From positions 1 through 8,460 of the forward strand of contig CALCNZ010000249.1 in assembly GCA_937897625.1 (NCBI GenBank): a DNA stretch of 8,460 nucleotides. Reading direction: 5' to 3'. Below, one piece after another: positions 6,664-8,460 of the stretch. Position 1 is the first letter of the stretch; each line of letters opens with the position of its first letter. The notes below the pieces were generated by a model. That model was given only the letters and a program-made list of their open reading frames with translations. It was not told the DNA's origin and searched no databases. This DNA is from an uncultured Flavobacteriales bacterium. GTDB lineage: Bacteria > Bacteroidota > Bacteroidia > Flavobacteriales_D > Sanyastnellaceae. Made by a program: the position numbers and the translations under genes.

Positions 6664-7563
6664 ATGATCCGAAACATGTTTATCGTCCTTTTGGTTTCCG
6701 TTGCTCAATTTGCTAATTCGCAAATTATTGATAACCGCGAAGGAAAAGCATTTCAACAAGAAATGTTTTTCAGTCAAGAATTCCTCTGGCAAAATAAGAT
6801 TTCAACTATCACTGGCATTTGTCAAATGAAACGCACGGGGAAGGCAATCGAAAATCGCCCAGACATAACCGTATACCATTTCAACGAAACAGGTCAGCTA
6901 GCCAAAATCGACGCTGTAACGAGTGTTTTAAGCCTGGTAGATAGCACTCAAATTGTTTTTGACAGAAATGAATTGGGATTGATTCAAAACAGGAATGAAT
7001 TGGGTAGAAATGGGTACAACACAACATCTTTTTTCTACGACCACAAAGGCCGAGTAGAACGAATTGACAATTCCGTTTCCGAAAATAAGAGTATCGAAAA
7101 ACTAAAACTTGTACCCGGATTAACGGTTACGGTTAACTCTGAGTCATTCAAGTATACAGAGCCTTCAACATTAATTCTTAGAAAAGAAAGTTTTAACAAT
7201 TATGGCCTGCCTTATTCCATTGACCTGGTATACCGCGACACAGCTGGTTTCGTGACGCGCGAAGAAAAAGAACTTACTTTGAGTGGAAAAAGCTTCAACA
7301 AACAATACACCTACAACGACAAGGGGTGGATTGCACAAATTTCGACGGTTGAAAGTGCTTCAAACAAAGAGATCAAGAGAGAATCTTTTCAATACGATAG
7401 AATTGGAAATTTGATTAAAGTTTCCTACTTCACCAATGCCATTCTTCAGCGTGAAATTGAGATTTTATATTCCCCTACCTCTTTCATCGAGGCTACCTTA
7501 GATCAAGATATGGGTTCTAAAGACATTTTAATCACAAAGTATTCTTACGAATTCAGAAAATGA
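6664..7563 (+). CDS. Secreted protein with YD-like (RHS-like) repeats, function unknown
   Basis: A 299-residue protein with a signal peptide (MIRNMFIVLLVSVAQFANSQ, probable cleavage after SQ at 20) and no lipobox, so it is probably periplasmic or secreted. The mature part contains degenerate repeats of the form aromatic-x-Y/F-(D/N)-x-x-G-x-(hydrophobic)-x-x-(I/V): about residues 71-83 (YHFNETGQLAKID), 124-135 (FYDHKGRVERID), 215-227 (YTYNDKGWIAQIS) and 243-255 (FQYDRIGNLIKVS), with weaker copies near 98-109, 173-186 and 189-200. This is the beta-hairpin pattern of YD/RHS repeats. The protein is far too short to be an RHS toxin shell, and no toxin domain is visible. Start: ATG 6664 keeps the basic n-region residue R3; ATG 6676 would remove it. 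The stop overlaps the next start as ATGA, so the two are translated together. Residues 101-105 and 110-114 repeat RNELG. No specific function can be assigned. Confidence 0.8.
   Translation: MIRNMFIVLLVSVAQFANSQIIDNREGKAFQQEMFFSQEFLWQNKISTITGICQMKRTGKAIENRPDITVYHFNETGQLAKIDAVTSVLSLVDSTQIVFDRNELGLIQNRNELGRNGYNTTSFFYDHKGRVERIDNSVSENKSIEKLKLVPGLTVTVNSESFKYTEPSTLILRKESFNNYGLPYSIDLVYRDTAGFVTREEKELTLSGKSFNKQYTYNDKGWIAQISTVESASNKEIKRESFQYDRIGNLIKVSYFTNAILQREIEILYSPTSFIEATLDQDMGSKDILITKYSYEFRK
6964..7004 (+). repeat. Short direct repeat with 27-base period inside the YD-like gene
   Basis: AGAAATGAATTGGG (6964-6977) recurs as AGGAATGAATTGGG (6991-7004), 13 of 14 bases identical and nine codons apart. 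Both copies encode RNELG. The in-frame period suggests a recent local duplication within the repeat protein. Confidence 0.6.
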
Positions 7564-7835
7564 AACAAATCTGCCTAATCCTATTTCTCTTTGTTGGCAT
7601 TTCTGCTTTTGGACAATCAGACAATGATGTTATTACACCTGAAAACTCTAGGGCTAAGCGAAAAGAGCAGCACGACAAGATTGAAAACGACTACCTAAAA
7701 AACGTCGAAAAACACCAAGACGCACAAGGAAAAAAAGGTAAGAAAAAGATTAAAAAGCATATGAAGCAGTCGATGCGTATGCGCAGACTTGGAAACAAGC
7801 CCTGGTACAAACGAATGTGGATTCGAAGACAATAA
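7560..7835 (+). CDS. Small, strongly basic secreted protein, function unknown
   Basis: A 91-residue protein. Residues 1-19 (MKQICLILFLFVGISAFGQ) form a signal peptide ending in the AFGQ typical of this phylum; there is a Cys at 5 but it lies before the hydrophobic core, so it is not a lipobox. The 72-residue mature part has 23 Lys/Arg against 9 Asp/Glu by my count. A mixed-charge, probably helical segment (about 30-55) is followed by a lysine-rich stretch GKKGKKKIKKHMKQ (about 57-70), an arginine cluster MRMRR, and an aromatic-basic tail PWYKRMWIRRQ. It contains no other cysteine and no membrane segment. From memory, short exported basic proteins with a similar tail occur widely in Bacteroidota, but I know of no assigned role. 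The ATG at 7560 overlaps the stop of the YD-like gene (ATGA), so it is translationally coupled to it. Binding to a polyanion such as LPS, polysaccharide or nucleic acid is a guess from charge. Confidence 0.75.
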   Translation: MKQICLILFLFVGISAFGQSDNDVITPENSRAKRKEQHDKIENDYLKNVEKHQDAQGKKGKKKIKKHMKQSMRMRRLGNKPWYKRMWIRRQ

Positions 7836-8085
7836 CCTTCAAATTAAGGCTTAGAAAAGAAAAAAAACTTTTCATTTCGGAGGCGAAAGTCAAACGAAAA
7901 TCAACAAATTCTAAACAGAATATTTAGCTTTACCCAAGAGTTCGGCTTTAACTGCCTAGAGCTCTGATAATCAGAACTAAAAACAAAAAAAACAAAGATT
8001 GCTTTAATGAACTTTGGGAATTAACCTAAGCTTGTCTTATTTTAGCGCCCGTTGTATACTTTAATAATTCCTTAACCTGGTTTTT
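7836..8085. other. 250-base AT-rich intergenic region with weak hairpins
   Basis: No convincing gene lies here on either strand. Several small inverted repeats are visible: GAAAAG/CTTTTC around an A8 loop (7854-7873), TTTCG-GAGG-CGAAA (7875-7888) and TCTGA-TAA-TCAGA (7963-7975, followed by A-rich sequence). None is followed by a T-tract on the plus strand, so none is a standard terminator for the preceding gene pair. An A-rich stretch fills 7979-7996. The region probably holds the promoter and leader of the gene at 8086. Confidence 0.6.
8013..8045 (+). promoter_or_regulatory. Possible promoter of the carboxypeptidase-regulatory-like gene
   Basis: TTTG at 8013-8016 and TATTTTAG at 8038-8045 are separated by 21 bases. 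This fits the Bacteroidota pattern TTG, 17-23 bases, TAnnTTTG, with one mismatch in the -7 half. The leader before the ATG at 8086 would be about 35 bases. Other imperfect -7 matches are TAGCTTTA (7925-7932) and TACTTTAA (8057-8064), so the choice is tentative. Confidence 0.35.
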
Positions 8086-8460
8086 ATGCAGAGAAAATTA
8101 TACCTGCTTTTGAGTTTCATGGTCCTTTCAGTTTCGAGTGTTTTTGCACAAGGAAATGCTGGATCTTTGAAAGGAAAAGTCATTGACAAAGAGACGAAGA
8201 AGCCTCTTCCTTTCGTGAATGTTGTTCTGTTTTTGAATGGAAACCTGATTACGGGCGGACAAACAGATCCAGATGGACAATACACCATCAAACCTGTAGA
8301 TCCAGGAACTTACGAAGTTCAATTCAACTTCGTGGGTTATCAGACACAAAGTCAAACAGGAATTCCAATTTCGGCTGGTAAGATTCAATTCGCGAATGCA
8401 GAATTGAGCTCTGGTCTTGAAATGACAACCCTGGAAATTAAGGAATACCGTGTTCCGCTT
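8086..8460 (+). CDS. N-terminal part of an exported carboxypeptidase-regulatory-like domain protein, probably a TonB-dependent receptor (3' end outside window)
   Basis: The frame is open from ATG 8086 to the right edge, giving 125 residues. Residues 1-22 form a signal peptide (MQRKLYLLLSFMVLSVSSVFAQ). Residues of about 27-110 fit the carboxypeptidase-regulatory-like/CarboxypepD_reg domain (PF13715 type): LKGKVIDKETKKPLPFVNVV at 27-46, TDPDGQYTIKPVDPGTYEVQ at 60-79, and FVGYQTQ at 82-88, the usual GxVxDxxTxxPLxxxxV, TDxxGxYxI and GYxxQ marks. In Bacteroidota this domain commonly heads outer-membrane TonB-dependent receptors, followed by the plug and barrel. The segment after it (TTLEIKEYRVPL) looks like the linker into such a plug, but the plug itself is beyond the window, so other proteins with this domain remain possible. 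Confidence 0.85.
   Translation, partial: MQRKLYLLLSFMVLSVSSVFAQGNAGSLKGKVIDKETKKPLPFVNVVLFLNGNLITGGQTDPDGQYTIKPVDPGTYEVQFNFVGYQTQSQTGIPISAGKIQFANAELSSGLEMTTLEIKEYRVPL

Noticed and set aside
6664..7563. RHS-type polymorphic toxin with the downstream small gene as immunity protein
   Set aside because: The protein is only 299 residues, has few degenerate YD-like units, and lacks the conserved core motif and a C-terminal toxin. The small partner has its own signal peptide and no immunity-family feature.
7878..7883. CGGAGG, a Shine-Dalgarno-like sequence in the gap after the basic small protein
   Set aside because: No start codon lies at a usable distance downstream, it sits in the loop of a small hairpin, and the other genes here do not use such sites.
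7936..7980. Sequence resembling part of a tRNA (TAGAGCTCTGATAATCAGA looks like a D-arm end and anticodon arm)
   Set aside because: The stem is TCTGA with a three-base loop, not a seven-base anticodon loop. There is no T-arm (GGTTCGAATCC-like) or CCA-side acceptor pairing afterwards, only A-rich sequence.

Overview
The window looks like chromosome from a free-living member of the Bacteroidota, most likely a Flavobacteriales-type organism. The coding is AT-rich. Exported proteins have signal peptides ending in AQ/GQ/SQ. Families typical of the phylum are present: an LPP20-type lipoprotein, a composite TlpA-like thioredoxin protein, an OstA-like protein and a carboxypeptidase-regulatory-like domain protein. 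Four matches to the Bacteroidota -7 promoter element TAnnTTTG sit just upstream of genes. None has a clear -33 TTG at the usual spacing, and Shine-Dalgarno sequences are not evident.

Layout. (1) 1-1165: the 3' end of an unidentified gene, then an LPP20-like lipoprotein gene that ends in a strong intrinsic terminator. (2) 1170-5360, plus strand: a periplasmic TlpA/DUF4369-like thioredoxin protein, then purA (adenylosuccinate synthetase) from its own promoter, then an OstA-like gene overlapping the purA end by 44 bases. (3) 5337-6605, minus strand: glyA (serine hydroxymethyltransferase), whose 3' end overlaps the OstA-like gene tail to tail by 24 bases. (4) 6606-6663: a compact divergent promoter region. 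(5) 6664-7835, plus strand: two genes coupled by an ATGA overlap, encoding a secreted protein with YD-like repeats and a very basic small secreted protein. (6) 7836-8085: an AT-rich gap without a convincing gene. (7) 8086 to the right edge: the 5' end of an exported protein starting with a carboxypeptidase-regulatory-like domain, probably a TonB-dependent receptor.

Functionally, purA and glyA are housekeeping genes of purine and one-carbon metabolism. The rest act mainly at the cell envelope: lipoprotein, thiol chemistry, LPS transport and outer-membrane transport. I see no CRISPR array, insertion sequence, phage gene, tRNA, rRNA or recognisable defence system. The least explained parts are the terminator placed directly against the TlpA-like start codon, the crowded glyA divergent promoter, and the coupled YD-like/basic small protein pair. 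No clear new system is visible; these are the leads.
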